Source: Neocallimastix lanati (nom. inval.) (taxonomy: Eukaryota > Neocallimastigomycota > Neocallimastigomycetes > Neocallimastigales > Neocallimastigaceae). From it: a DNA stretch of 62,000 bases. The position numbers and the translations under genes are program-made. The notes beneath the pieces are model-generated. The model had not been told where the DNA came from and did not search any database. It saw only the letters and a program-made list of their open reading frames with translations. This document shows positions 39,601-51,320 of this stretch, in pieces (position 1 is the first letter of the stretch; each line of letters starts with the position of its first letter). The DNA lies in NCBI GenBank assembly GCA_016946835.1, contig JACVTC010000035.1, forward strand, positions 1 through 62,000, given 5' to 3'.

Positions 39601-40257
39601 ATATAAGATAGCAATAGCTTCATAATTATTATAATATATAGCTGTTTCGTAAATATATCTATTAAATTCTATTTCCTTAATTCTATTATTCAATAAACCT
39701 TCCAATTTCTTATTTGTTAAAACAATTCTTTTTTTATAATGTTTTAGAAATTTTAAAATATAATCATTACTATAAATAAAGTAATTAAAAATATAAAATA
39801 AAAAATAATTTTCATTATTCATTATAAATTCATTAATTAAAAATGATAAATTCATACCTTTATATAATACATATTTTACATTTTTATAAATATTTAAAAT
39901 TTGTTTGCGTTCATCATTAACAATATAATTAATATCTGCTCCATACTCAATCAAATAATTTGCAACTTTAAAATTACTTCTTCCAATAGCAGATAACAAA
40001 GGTGTTTTCCTTTTATATTCAGGGTATTCATTTACTATATAATTTAGAGTTTTATATTTGCATTTACATATTATATATTCTATTATATTAATTGAAGCAT
40101 CATTTTCAATTGAAAAAACTAAAATATCAAAATTTTCATTATTTAAATCTTTTATTTGTAAATTATTATTCCTTATAAATTGTCTAAATTCATTAATGTC
40201 ATTGTCTCTAAATATTTCTCTTATTCTTTTATTTATTTCTACACTATTAATAGGCAT
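36643..40257 (-). CDS. Ankyrin-like repeat protein with nine C-terminal 36-residue repeats
   Basis: An uninterrupted frame of 1204 codons starting at the ATG at 40257 (MPINSVEINKRIREIF); an upstream GTG at 40278 is less likely. The N-terminal two thirds is built of three copies of a module of about 270 residues, each with an ankyrin-like helix pair at similar spacing: KTPLLSAIGRSNFKVANYLI then EYGADINY near 84-113; SSTLLYSFLLKNQYKYFDFF then IKKGADINY near 353; KSPLFCALSVNNFAVADILI then KYGASINY near 624. From about 830 onward come nine units of about 36 residues of the type (L/I)M-x2-(F/I)I-x-K-x3-H-x2-F-x2-N-x-I-x4-ILL, a solenoid I cannot place. There is no signal peptide. Binding to partner proteins is inferred from fold type only. 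The absence of introns in so long a gene contrasts with its neighbours. Confidence 0.85.
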   Translation of the reverse strand: MPINSVEINKRIREIFRDNDINEFRQFIRNNNLQIKDLNNENFDILVFSIENDASINIIEYIICKCKYKTLNYIVNEYPEYKRKTPLLSAIGRSNFKVANYLIEYGADINYIVNDERKQILNIYKNVKYVLYKGMNLSFLINEFIMNNENYFLFYIFNYFIYSNDYILKFLKHYKKRIVLTNKKLEGLLNNRIKEIEFNRYIYETAIYYNNYEAIAILYDNDPREHNLIINDFCYIFTHSSINKTEFINKLKNPELKIQVNKKFLDDLENIVTDNEKKEHIFSLIKNNNINELKEYLEKYNIHLNIQDENIENQNHIIKYCIENNVSLSMINFLIKYCNYTSFNYNFYMNVNGKSSTLLYSFLLKNQYKYFDFFIKKGADINYGAILTCLYEDKIINTKNLKYILNNNFKLKVIFINQLISDHQNRLLKNIIKQYIYNDFFILKLLTIYKNKTSISSRQIHKILNKEKNKIEFDKSIYEAAFKNDNYDILNFLYKMDWREKDIIFDDLFFLLKEDQKNNHSIKKFIFLEKINSNELNLPIDKKFLNNLETLEDKRKIVVEYIKMKKILELKNYMEENHLSFSFFNNEEYDLLIYAITINVSLEMIKFIIPYYRTLDYYIHTHRSYKSPLFCALSVNNFAVADILIKYGASINYKIHNKDIIYQLYYYRRLNSTNLIYILNHGFELTSELIEALMNRNINNFSENYNNDIINNISKYYTLDNGFILNLLSFYKYKLSLSNQQLQALVMYKTNKISISYKCYYEALCNNNNNAINWFFNHIRNEPKVYLDDIEINELLHKAAEKNNYIFIERLFKSKIFHFNNIIEMFLGQIYMSVIFGNVNIDFIFFFLKKLFSNKNFNLKNIRCDFILVDLSRFQNYELMKLFIKKLLSHKAFDFNIIISFEHFFNIILEMDNVQLIEFFINESLKHKTFSLNNINIEKTFHYLMVKKNVELMQIYIKKSLSHETFDFNKINFDDILLIVSQFNDSELMILIIEKIINHETFVLNKIKIGRDLLILRQLDDNILVLEYFIKELFKCKQFLISYEVFETILLTASKIEDNDFMKFIIEKLVNHKTFNKNNMKIKKILLIADKLNDEEISRFYIETIMSNKFLELNYNNIEKILLAISEMKKISLIEFIIENIFIQERFNYRSFDINSINFNKIMVSANQNGNSITLKYIINQLLNINDIRMINFENIKLSKFKKD

Positions 40258-40546
40258 AACTATATTATTTAATAACACTTTTATAATTACACAATCAAAG
40301 AAATGTATTATGTAATAATATCCATTTTTTAATTTATTAATTTATTATTTATTCATTTATTATATTATTTATTCATTTATTATTTATTATTTAATTATTA
40401 TTTATTTAATGTTTATTTATTATTTATTTATTTATTATTTATTTATTTGTTTATTTATTTAAAGTTAATATAATATAAAATATTTTACTTCTTTTAAGAA
40501 GTGTTAAGTAAAATAAAAAATAATAAAAATAAAAAAAAAATTTTTT

Positions 40547-41058
40547 TTAATTAATCATAGAAAATTTAATGTAATAAAGAATAAAAATAAGTTCAAAAGT
40601 TAAAAAAATTTCGGTGTGACGTATACTATGTGTAGTAGCATGATCACCATTAAAATTTAAATTAATAAAACAAAGTGTGGTATCCACTAAACTCTCACTT
40701 GAGCCACAAGAAAGATCATCAAAAATTAAATTACTTACTATAGGTTTTGTGTTCAGAACTGTAAATGTGTATTGATAAGAATTAACAGGACTACTAATTG
40801 CACTATTCCTTTGCCATATCGGTACTATGTCGACACTCTTGGTAATGAAAGTGTTTTTGCTAAACCTCTCAAAAAGTAACTTAAAAGAACAACTGATGAT
40901 TGTTATTGTATTAGCAAGATATTCTGAAAGCCCCACAATATACGGAACCCTAAATCCCTGTGAACTTTTTAGGAGTTGTTCACTTAAATGTCTCTATTCC
41001 CCAATATCGAATTGTAGCTTATCTAAAGCTGAAATTCCACCAAGAAGGAATATATAAA
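40547..41058 (-). pseudogene. Unrecognised ORF interrupted by an in-frame stop
   Basis: The minus strand reads about 148 codons from 40993 to the stop at 40547, including SEQLLKSSQGFRVPYIVGLS and SVDIVPIWQRNSAISSPVN and ending LTFELIFILYYIKFSMIN. Upstream of a TAG at 40994-40996 the same frame continues as LLGGISALDKLQFDIGE to about 41058. Composition is richer in G/C and codons more varied than in neighbouring genes. No good ATG begins the frame. I do not recognise the protein. Options are a decayed mobile-element gene, a fragment of a transferred gene, or the last exon of a gene whose first part was lost. Confidence 0.45.
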
Positions 41059-41936
41059 AAAACTGCTTATGAAATTTTCATATTCTAAAATATTAGAATA
41101 AGAAGGAAGTAAGGAAAAATTCCTTAAAAAATATTAATATAAATTTAATACGTTTAAATGTAAAAATATATTATAAATATATTAAGATTAAAAAAAATAT
41201 ATAATAAATGTATTAAAAAAAAAAATTAAAAAAAAAAAAAATTAAAAAAGATAATATAAATAAAGAGAAATTTTTCAACCGCATTATTAAATTATTATTC
41301 ATACAACAGTTTTACAATTATACAACAATAATTTCAAACATTCTTTTTCAACATAAACTCAGATTACACTCTAACAAAATTTCACATAAGTTTTAGAGGT
41401 TTAAAAAATCTTTTATGATTTTTTTACATGATTATTCTTGATCAATTTATATTCAAAAAAATGATTGAATCCAAAATGATTAATTGGTTAAAAAAGAATT
41501 ACTAAAAACTTATTTGATAAACAAAATCATAAAAATATATATAATTTTAATAATTAATATAGCTTTAATTTAATTTATTTTATTATATTTTTTTATATTA
41601 GTATTCTACATTATCTCATTTTTTCACTATTAATTGTTATTTAATTTTATTTTACTATTAGTTTACTGTCTTATTATACTCAATAATTTATTTAATAGTT
41701 CATATATTATTTTATTTTATTTTTATTAAAACTTTATGATTTTTTATTTAAAATATATAAAACCAAAAATAATATTTTTCAAAATAAAAATATATCATGA
41801 TAATTATTAAATCAGTAACTAATACTGCTATATATTGATATTTAATAAACAATTAAAATCTTATATATAACTATTAAAATTAAAATATAAGATATTAATT
41901 TAATATTATTATAATTAATAATTATAATATTTATAC

Positions 41937-41968
<32 letters not shown>

Positions 41969-41996
41969 GTTATTATTATTATTATTGTTGTTGTTG

Positions 41997-42078
<82 letters not shown>

Positions 42079-42368
42079 CAAATTTCAAATATAGAAAAAT
42101 ATTAATTCATATTATATTATTCTAACCCTAATTCCACATTTCAAAGGAAAGGTAGAACTACTTTAATACTTTTTGCGTTATAAATTTCATAATTTACTAT
42201 ATCTACATTATAGATATATCATATATAAACATATTTATATATAATATATATAATTTAATAATTTTTATTTTTTTTAAAAAAAAATTCATATTTAAATATT
42301 TTTTACCTTAATAAAAATTAAGTCATTAAATGATTTAATTTTTATATTTTAATAAATGATTAAATGAT
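41059..42368. other. A/T-rich intergenic DNA with a TTA array
   Basis: Contains the (TTA)n array at 41939-42079 and a block near 41280-41480 with slightly higher C content but no open frame. A 31-base sequence ATTAAATGATTTAATTTTTATATTTTAATA occurs twice in tandem at about 42325-42388 and overlaps the 3' end of the TPR-J gene. Confidence 0.6.
41939..42079. repeat. TTA trinucleotide array with TTG interruptions
   Basis: About 47 triplets, mostly TTA, with a short block of TTG near 41985-42001. The Ile-only frame across it is an artefact. Confidence 0.92.
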
Positions 42369-45300
42369 TTAATTTTTATATTTTAATAGTACTTCATATG
42401 CAATATTTATCTCTTTCATTTTTTCCGTATATTCTTCTTTTTGATTTTCATTTTGACATTTATCCGGATGAAATTTGCGTGCTAAATTACGATATGCTTT
42501 TTTAATATTTGCTAGAGTTGGATTATTACTTTCATCTAAACCAAGAATTCTATAGCATTCTGATTTATTTGGAGATTTTGAATTGAAAGATCTAGTACGC
42601 TCTCTCTCTTTTTTTTCATAATTATTATTATAATTATATGATCCATTAGAACTTGAAGAACTTGAATAACTTGAAGAGCTTGAAGAGCTTGAATAACTTG
42701 AATAACTTGAAGAACTTGAAGAACTCCAAGAATGTGAATAATTTGAAAATTCACTGTGTAATTTCGCTTTTCTTAAATTGGTTAATATTTCTATATTTAT
42801 TTATAAATTTGTTTTTATTGTATAAAACCGATTATTATAAGAAAGTTTATTATAAAAATATTAGTAATTAATTCTTTTAGCATATAAGATATTTTTTTAT
42901 AAGAAAATGAATCAAAAGTATTAAACATATTTAAAAAGAATCCATTTCAAAGTAATATTTACCATAGTCATATGGACAAAAATCATTCAACAATGTATAA
43001 TCTTTAACAGCATCATCAAAGAATTTTCCTTCTAAAAAGCATTCCGCCCTAATTTTTAATAATTCAATAAAATATTCCTTAAATATAGATTTTTTATATT
43101 CATTCATAATATATTCTTTCTTGTCTTTTAATACAAATTGATTTAATATATTAATTGACCGGTTTACATTCATAATACTCTTATTATAATTTTTCATCTA
43201 TTAAAACAATATTTATGAAATTATCAATTATTTAATTTTTGAAATATTTTTGGAATTTATCTTATACTTTTATTATAATTTTATTTTCTTTTAAAAAAAA
43301 TTACATACTTTTTTATATAATTTAGCTATCTCTTTATATATTAATATTTCAATATATCCTGTAATACAATATTCTTTATATTTTTTGAGTAATAACTTAT
43401 AATTACTAATTTTCATTTCATAATTTTCATAAATATAATTGGTTTCTTCAGTCTTTTCTTTAAGTTCACTTAAATTCTCAGCTTTATTTAACTAATATGA
43501 TAAATATAATATAATATAATATATTATATTAATTAAATGTAATTATTTTGTTTATTTATACATAAATAAATAAAAAGAAATAAAAACAAATGATATAATA
43601 TAATATATAAAAATATAAAAATAGATAACCATTTTTTTTAATTCTTCTAATTTTTCATTAAGAATACAAGAAGAAAGTCCTTTTTTAATATATATAATAG
43701 CTTGATTAGGTTCATTTAATTGTAAATAACAAGTTGCTAATCTTATATATCCAAGAATAGATTGTTTATCATTATTAATAGCCGTAATACAATCTTTAAT
43801 TGCTTCTTTATAATTTAATGTCATCATATATGCTGCAGCTCTATTTGTATAATATTTAGAATTACAATGTGGGCATTTATCTATATTTTATATATATATT
43901 ATTTTTTTATTAATTCTAATTTTTGAATTTATATTTATTGTATATTTATAGAGATATATATTATTTAATTAATTAAAAGATTAATTGTCTTAAATTTACC
44001 GATTGCTTTAGTATAAAAATTGATGGCGTCCTCATAATTTTTATTCTTATATAATTCATTTCCTTTCTTTTTATAGTTTTCAGCATCTTCGGTACTTATT
44101 TTAAATTTATTATATTTATATATTTAATAAAATATAAATCACTTTCATATAAAATAACATTATTTATTCTAATAAAATGTTATCTAATTAAATATGATAT
44201 TTTATATATAAAGTTTATTAATTACTCTTTTATATATCTTTTTGCTCTATTCAACAACAAACAATAGGGATTACTAACTATATATATATATATAAATTAT
44301 ATTGTTATTTAGTTTTATTTTTATTTTTTAATTTTATTTTTTAATATTCTATTATATTTGTAATAATTATAATCAAATTAATAAAAATACCATATAGATT
44401 ATTATTATTCTTTAATTTGACTAATATTTCATAGTCATTTACAGCTTTATGATATGATTTTGACTCCATATAACACTCCGCTCTAGATTTATATAATTTT
44501 TCATAAATGCTTCTATGAAAATTATTAATATTGTCATAATTATGAATAGTTATTTTCAATAATTTATCAAGATTATTAATAGCCTCAGTACAATATTGAA
44601 TGCGAAGTTCTTTGTTCTATTAACATTTAAAATAAAAATAAAAAAAATTTTTTATTATTAAAAAATAATAATGTATAATATAATATATTTTATTTATTAT
44701 TACTAATTATTAATTAATAATAAATATGTAATAATAATAAAAATCCTTGTTCTTTTTTTTTTTACTTACACTTGTATTAATTGCCATCTTTTCTAAAATG
44801 ATAACTTCTACATATTTGTAATCTTGTTTTTCCCTATAAATATTTAAAATTTGATCATAATCTGTATTTCCCATAAAATTTGAATTGACACCCTTTATTT
44901 TTTTTGCTGTTTCTAGCTAATAAAGATTTTTAATTATAATTAAATTAATAAATTTTATTGAATATTAGTTATTATTATATATTATATATATTAAAAATGT
45001 GTGTATATATGTAAAATATTACCTCTTCATTATATTCACCGTAATATTCATTATTTGAATCAATATGAATCTTACTAAGTTCCTCTATGGCATTATCAGG
45101 CTTAAATAATTGAAGGTAGCATTTTGCAATATTTATAACTGCTTTATAATATTTATTATCAAATCTATAGGCATCTTTAAAATCATCTATTGCAGAATTA
45201 TAACAATAAAGTTTCATGTTCGCTAATCCACGATTAAAATAGCATTTATAATTTTCTTTGTACAGTTCTATTTAATTTTTTATGAAATTAATATAGAATT

Positions 45301-47691
45301 TATTATATATAAATAAATATATAAATAACTATATAAATATGCATATTTATATATTTATATATATGATTTAATATTTTAACATAACAATATACCTATTGCT
45401 TCAGTATAATATGATTTTGAAAGTTCATAATTTCCATTTTTAAATTCGTTATTACCTTTGTTTTTTTTATTTACTGAAAGTATGGCTCTGTTATTATTAT
45501 TTAAATGTAGAATAAATAATTAATATTCAAAATTTAACTTATACTGTATATTAATATATTTCAAGAATTTATTAAATATTACTTATCCATTTTATTACAT
45601 AAATTCTTGAATTCTATTAATTATAGTTTTGAATTTACATTAGTATTATTTTATACATATATATTTTTATAAATCAAATATTTTATTAATATGTAGTGAA
45701 AAAAGTAAAAAAATTTCTTAGCTACATACTTTCATCATAAGGTTCTAAAACCATTAATATTTCAATATCTTTTTTAGCATCTTCAAATTTTTCAATTTTT
45801 ATTAAACTTTCTGATCTTTTTTTATATAATTCCTTAAAAAGTATTTTTTGCTTACAATCTTCATAGATTTTATTGGATGATGGTTCATCTTTTTTAAAAA
45901 TAATTCTTTTTAAAATAAATAAAGCTTTACTAGTACAATCAACGGATTCTGTGTATCTTTTTAGCTTATATATTGAATATTATTTATATTTTCATTTTTA
46001 AATTAATAGTAATATTTATTTACATATTTTAACAAATAACAAAGTATCGAATAATCATATATTGAATAATCATATTGAATAATCATATATCCAATAATCA
46101 TATATTGAATAATCATATTGAATAATCATATATTGAATAATCATATTGAATAATCATATATTGAATAATCATATTGAATAATCATATATTGAATAATCAT
46201 GTATTGAATAATCATGTATACAATAGCCATATAAAAAAAGAATAAAAACCATAACAAAAAAGATAATATAAAAAGAATAAAAAAAAATAAATAAAATAGC
46301 AACGAAATGCAATAAAAGAGAAAAACATTAACAAAATTAAATAAGATAAATAGTGAAGAATTATAATAAAAATAATGTGTTAATAAAACGAAACTTATAA
46401 AATAAAATAAAAAAATGATTACCTCCATCAAACAAGTAGATTTATTTCTTAATAAAATAATCAAAACTGTACCAGTCAAATATAAGTTTGTGCATTCTTC
46501 TATCAATATATCATATTGTTTAATTGCTTCTTCGAAATTTTTCTTTTTGAAATAATTATCATTAATTAATTTTTTTTGTTCATCTATCTCCTTAATCTTA
46601 TTAATCAATAATTTAGCTTTTTCATTTTTATTATAATATTCCAATGATCTACGCAAATGGCGAACTGCATTTTCAATATTACTTTTTCCCGTGATATATA
46701 TTAATTTTGTTTTTAATGCATAAGCTTCAGAATTTTTTGAATTTCCAGGAGAATTTAATATAATTTCTGCGACTTTCATGGCTTCATCATAATCGTTGTT
46801 CATAAGAAGAATTTCACCTCTTAAAATTCTCCATTGAATTGGAATACCTTTTAAATCTTCACTTTTAAGTTTACTTATTTTTTCTTCAGATGGGCTGATA
46901 AATTGAAGACTGTTATCACATAATAACATTGCATTTTCCAATTTTCGAAGCGCTTCTTCATATTTTCTTAGTTTCATCAAACTTTCAACTTCTTTCATTG
47001 AATTCTCAAGATTAGAAACATTCTTAATCTTTAATAATTTAAATTATATAAAATGACGTCATTATTTTATTATATATAATAGATTATATAATAATTATCA
47101 AATAATATATAACAAAAAGTTTCTATAATTAATAATATGTATTTATAATTATTATATATAACATGCCTCATTTTCAAATTTTTGAATTAAGTATTTCGTA
47201 TTATCTGTTTCCTTCGTTATTTCTAATCCTTTATTAAGCAATTCATGTGCCTTTTCTAGATTTCCTCGATGAATACTACAACAAGCGTTAATTAAATATG
47301 CTTTTACACATCTACGATTTCTTCTAATAGCCTCTCTACAATCATTTATAGCATCTTTATATCTATGCATTTTTAAAAAGGTATTTGCTCTGTGACAAAA
47401 ATTATCACTATCTGGATATTTTTCTAATATTAAACATAAATTTAAAAACATTATAATAATTTGTTATATAACGTTATTATTAATGTATAACCAAAATATA
47501 AATTATTTTTAGATTTACTATTATAGGGTTTCTATAATAATAATTGAAATATAATAATGTTCTAAGTAATTAAACTAGTATTATAAAATAATTAAAATAC
47601 CGATTAAGCCACTAAATTTTGAAAGTGCTTCATTAAATTTTTCTCCTTCTAATAAATCAATGCCTTCATTTCTAATATTAATTTGATTCAT
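42369..47691 (-). CDS. TPR-repeat co-chaperone with C-terminal J domain
   Basis: Predicted 1021 residues from 13 exons: 47691-47601, 47423-47167, 47028-46423, 45964-45730, 45473-45393, 45267-45023, 44916-44770, 44616-44391, 44086-44000, 43880-43630, 43491-43309, 43197-42963 and 42790-42369. All phases join. One donor is GC (47166-47165) and one is GTTATC (43629). TPR motifs recur through the protein: NEGIDLLEGEKFNEALSKF, RANTFLKMHRYKDAINDC, KGNNEFKNGNYELSKSYYTEAI, KKGNELYKNKNYEDAINFYT and more. A Ser/Tyr-rich linker leads to a J domain at 959-1019, ECYRILGLDE with the HPD motif at 989-991 (ARKFHPDKCQ). The plan resembles DNAJC7 (TPR2), which passes clients between Hsp70 and Hsp90. This protein is about twice as long because the TPR block is repeated. 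J domains stimulate Hsp70 ATPase through HPD. The hydrophobic tail of the open frame at 46141-46422 is intron read-through. Confidence 0.85.
42661..42735 (-). repeat. Coding repeat for a Ser/Tyr-rich linker
   Basis: Nine-base units alternate AGTTCTTCA and AGTTATTCA on the minus strand, encoding runs of Ser with regularly placed Tyr. The tract separates the TPR block from the J domain and is likely length-variable. Confidence 0.85.
46048..46218. repeat. Intronic minisatellite, 15+13-bp units
   Basis: Units of AATAATCATATATTG (15) and AATAATCATATTG (13) alternate for about 170 bases, giving a 28-base higher-order period. The array lies in the intron between exons three and four of the TPR-J gene. 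Confidence 0.88.
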
Positions 47692-47777
47692 AATTCTATA
47701 TGAGATTTTAAAATAATAAAAAATATTTATTAATTATTGAAAATTACATAAATTTAAACATTTTAATTTAAATATTG

Positions 47778-50205
47778 TCATATATACTTATAAGTATGAT
47801 ATTCTTTTATTTGATCAAACTTATTTCTTAATTTTTCTTCATCAGTTAGTAAACTATTATATACTATATAATATATATATTTTAATTTTTTAATTAATTT
47901 AGTATATAACTAAATATACTTTTCTTTATTATATCTACCGTTAATTATAATTTTCTTATTTGTTAAATCAATTAAAGGAAGTGAAGTATAAGTTTTGAAC
48001 ATTAAATTTTTGTTAGAGAAACTATCAATTTTTGGATAAAATCGTTTGACATCTTCTAAATTATAAAACTATGATTGTTTCAAAAATAAGTTAAGATTAA
48101 TTATTTATTATATAAAATACTTATTTTTTATTTTATAATATAATTAATTTTATATAAAAAATTTCTTAGTTGAAAAAAAAAAACTTATATACATTTCTAT
48201 AAGAACTTGGAAGAAGATCAGAGCTTTCATATGGTAAAATTGTTAACATATGTTCAAAAGGACTAAGTGGTTCACCTTTTTCAAACTGAAAATATTCATT
48301 TTCTTTAAAATTACAAAGCTCTAATTGTTTATTAAATAAATTATTAATAAACCTTTAAAAATAATTCTTTTTTATATAATAATTAAATAAAAACTGTTAG
48401 AATATAATTATACCAGATATAAACGGTCCGTAACTATTGCATTTATCCCTCCAGTAACGGGGTTCGAAATTCCAACTCCATGATGGAATATCATCATAAA
48501 TTGCTTTAAGAATCCACTTTATACCCTCAATGTATTGATTAACAAAATGGTATATATTACAATTTGGAATATTTCTCTTATATAATAAATATTTATTATT
48601 AATAATTAATTAATAGATGAAATAGATATTAAAAATATAATAATAACAATAATATTTAATTTAATATTTTTAATATAAATAATATACTTCATAATAGCTC
48701 TTTTTTTGTTCTTCAAATAATTTGTTTTTTTCATTGGTATTTAAACTTAGTTTCATATTATTAAAGTTATTTACGTAGTCTTCTTCATATTTTGGGTTCT
48801 TTTTAATTGAAATATATTTTTCTTTATTATATTTTATTTTAAATTCCTTACATTTTAATTTAAAACTATATTCCTTATCTGAATCTAAATCTACAAGATT
48901 ATCTAAATCCAAATTATTTTTATTACAGTAGTCTTTAAAATTCCAATAATCATTTTCCTTGTATGTTTTCTTCTTATTATTAACATCAATGATTTTTATT
49001 TGAAATTTTCCATCAATAAATTCCAAATTTAGTTTAGTACAAAGATATTTTAAAAATTCAATAGTAGAACTATTGTAATTAAAATTTTTATATTTTAATT
49101 CTGGATCATTACATAATCTTTGGATATTAATAAAAATATCTTTTTTAGCACTATAATTATTTACTAATTCTATATTTTTATTTAAATAAAATTTTGTTAA
49201 ATAATTTATGATATTTATAATATTTATTTATTTAAAATATTTATATATGTATATTAATAATATAATTACCAAATTTAATAATACTATTATTATTATCAAG
49301 AAATTCATCATTATAAACTTTATTACTACTATTTGATTCATTATCTAAAAGAAAAATCATCTTATTGATTATATTAATATTTTCATTTAAGATAGAAAAA
49401 TATTTTTTGAGATGTTTTTCATTTAATTTTCCATTACAATTAATAAAACCAATATTAGTATAATTTTCTACATAGTTTGTAATTAAATCATTAATTAAAA
49501 CATCATGGATTCCAGGTAAATAATTATTTTCTGTGATAAGCATTATACAAATAAAGTCATCAATAACTTTATTTTGATCTTCTCTAGGTAAATCTTTAAA
49601 CATATTGAGTATATGTTTTCGTAAGAAATCAATGCTAAAATATGTATTATTTTCTTTTTCATTAATAATACTATTGTATATAAAAAAAGAGCGGCGATGT
49701 AATGATAAAAGATAAAGATAAAAATCACTATCTGTAGTGTAAACACACGTTTTTTCTTGATAATTTTCTTTGATATGTTTCATGATTTTATTTTCTGCTT
49801 CCCCTGCTACATTAGGACCTGAAAATACCACTTTAATATTTTTCCATATATAATCATTATTCTTTTCTTGCTGAATTAAATCTTGAAATTTTTTTGAAAG
49901 TTTTTCCATAAATTCAGATCCAGAAGAAATAGAATTAAATTTAAAATTACATTTATTATGGTACTTATAGAATTCACGAATTCGACGTTGTCTTTGAATA
50001 TTCATCTTTGCTTTCGGAGGAACACCATCAATAAAAATACCTAATAATTTTCGTGGTTTAAGTTGATGAATAATAATATCAATCTTTTCAAATACAAATT
50101 TAATTAATTTATCATCATCAATTTTATCAATTAAGTTGTCAGTTTCTAATTCATGTAATTTATCACTAATAAGACCATTCATGTCAAAGTATAGAGAATC
50201 TAATT

Positions 50206-50263
<58 letters not shown>

Positions 50264-50714
50264 TATTAATATATGAAATAATATGAAATAATGTTAACTT
50301 TGATAAAAAAAAACTATTTTATTATATCTTTTTTTTTATTTATTAAAATAAATTATTACTAATTTTTAAATTTTATATATTTACCAAAATCTGGTTTATC
50401 GATTTTATATTTGCATTTATTTTTAATACTAAAATATAAAAAAAAAATATAATTACTAATAATAATTTTATTATTCATAATTTATATTTATAATAAAGTA
50501 TTTACTTATTCCACTTATTTAATTCACGTAAAACCATTTTTAATTCAATTCTCTTCAAATAATGATATGAATCTCTTATATTATTAATATATTTAAAAAA
50601 CTGTTTTAAAATAATTAAAATAGTATGTATAATTTTATAACATCAAAAAAAAAAAAAAAAAAAAAAAATTTATAGTGAATAAAAAATATAATTTACCAAA
50701 TTTAATTTAATCAT
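47778..50714 (-). CDS. XRN-family 5'-3' exoribonuclease, compact form
   Basis: Predicted 691 residues from nine exons: 50714-50697, 50600-50506, 50428-50385, 50199-49270, 49169-48688, 48576-48414, 48320-48193, 48068-47939 and 47863-47778. All are GT-AG and in phase. XRN landmarks occur in order: DSLYFDMNGLI (Asp58), IDGVPPKAKMNIQRQRR (Asp110, Lys117, Gln121, Arg124/125), SGPNVAGEAENKIM (Glu186, Glu188), VYTTDSDFY (Asp209, Asp211), then QYIEGIKWILKAIYDDIPSW, YFQFEKGEPLSPFEHML, LPYESSDLLPSSYR and a tail matching the end of the conserved core. All acidic metal ligands known from XRN1/Rat1 are present. The protein stops where the shared core ends, so it lacks the long XRN1 C-terminal domains and is shorter than Rat1/XRN2. 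The usual MGVPKFFRW start is replaced by MIKLNLFFKYI, and exon one (18 bases) is the least certain. The family degrades 5'-monophosphate RNA. Cytoplasmic or nuclear site is not evident. Confidence 0.9.
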
Positions 50715-51087
50715 AATAAGAAATAAAAATGTTACACAATTTAATAAATTAAATACTCTTGAAATTATATGGCTTATCCATTAATTGATGTCCAAAAACT
50801 GGTTTAATATGAATGATATGTCCATTTTTTTTTTTTTTTTTTTTTTGTTATCATTAATAATCTTTAGTTTTCATAATTTAATTTTTTCAAGCTTTTAGTA
50901 TTAATCTGTTTGTTAGCTGATAAAGAAATACAAGCAAAAAAATAAAAATAAAGCATTCTACTCCTTCTATATCTGCCTTAAAAGAAAAGAAGTACTGAAA
51001 TTTTTGTAAAACTTTTATATTATATTTATTATTTATCATTTAATTATTTATAATTTATTTATTATTTTTATTATATTTATTATTATT

Positions 51088-51320
51088 ATTATTTATTATT
51101 TATTATTTATTATTTATTATTTATTATTTATTATTTATTATTTATTATTTATTATTTATTATTTATTATTTATTATTTATTATTTATTATTTATTATTTA
51201 TTATTTATTATTTATTATTTATTATTTATTATTTATTATTTATTATTATTATTTATTATTTATTATTTATTATTTATTATTTATTATTTATTATTTATTA
51301 TTTATTATTTATTATTTATT
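51088..51320. repeat. TTTATTA microsatellite
   Basis: More than thirty nearly perfect seven-base units, interrupted once by an extra ATT near 51246. Confidence 0.92.

Noticed and set aside
40258-40278. Upstream GTG start for the ankyrin-like protein
   Set aside because: An in-frame ATG lies seven codons downstream, and GTG starts are rare in fungi.
41842-42081. Poly-Ile open frame
   Set aside because: Translation of the TTA array; no start context and no complex sequence.
46141-46422. Long hydrophobic tail after a TPR segment
   Set aside because: It begins at a GTAATC donor and runs into the minisatellite. The next exon continues the TPR protein in phase.
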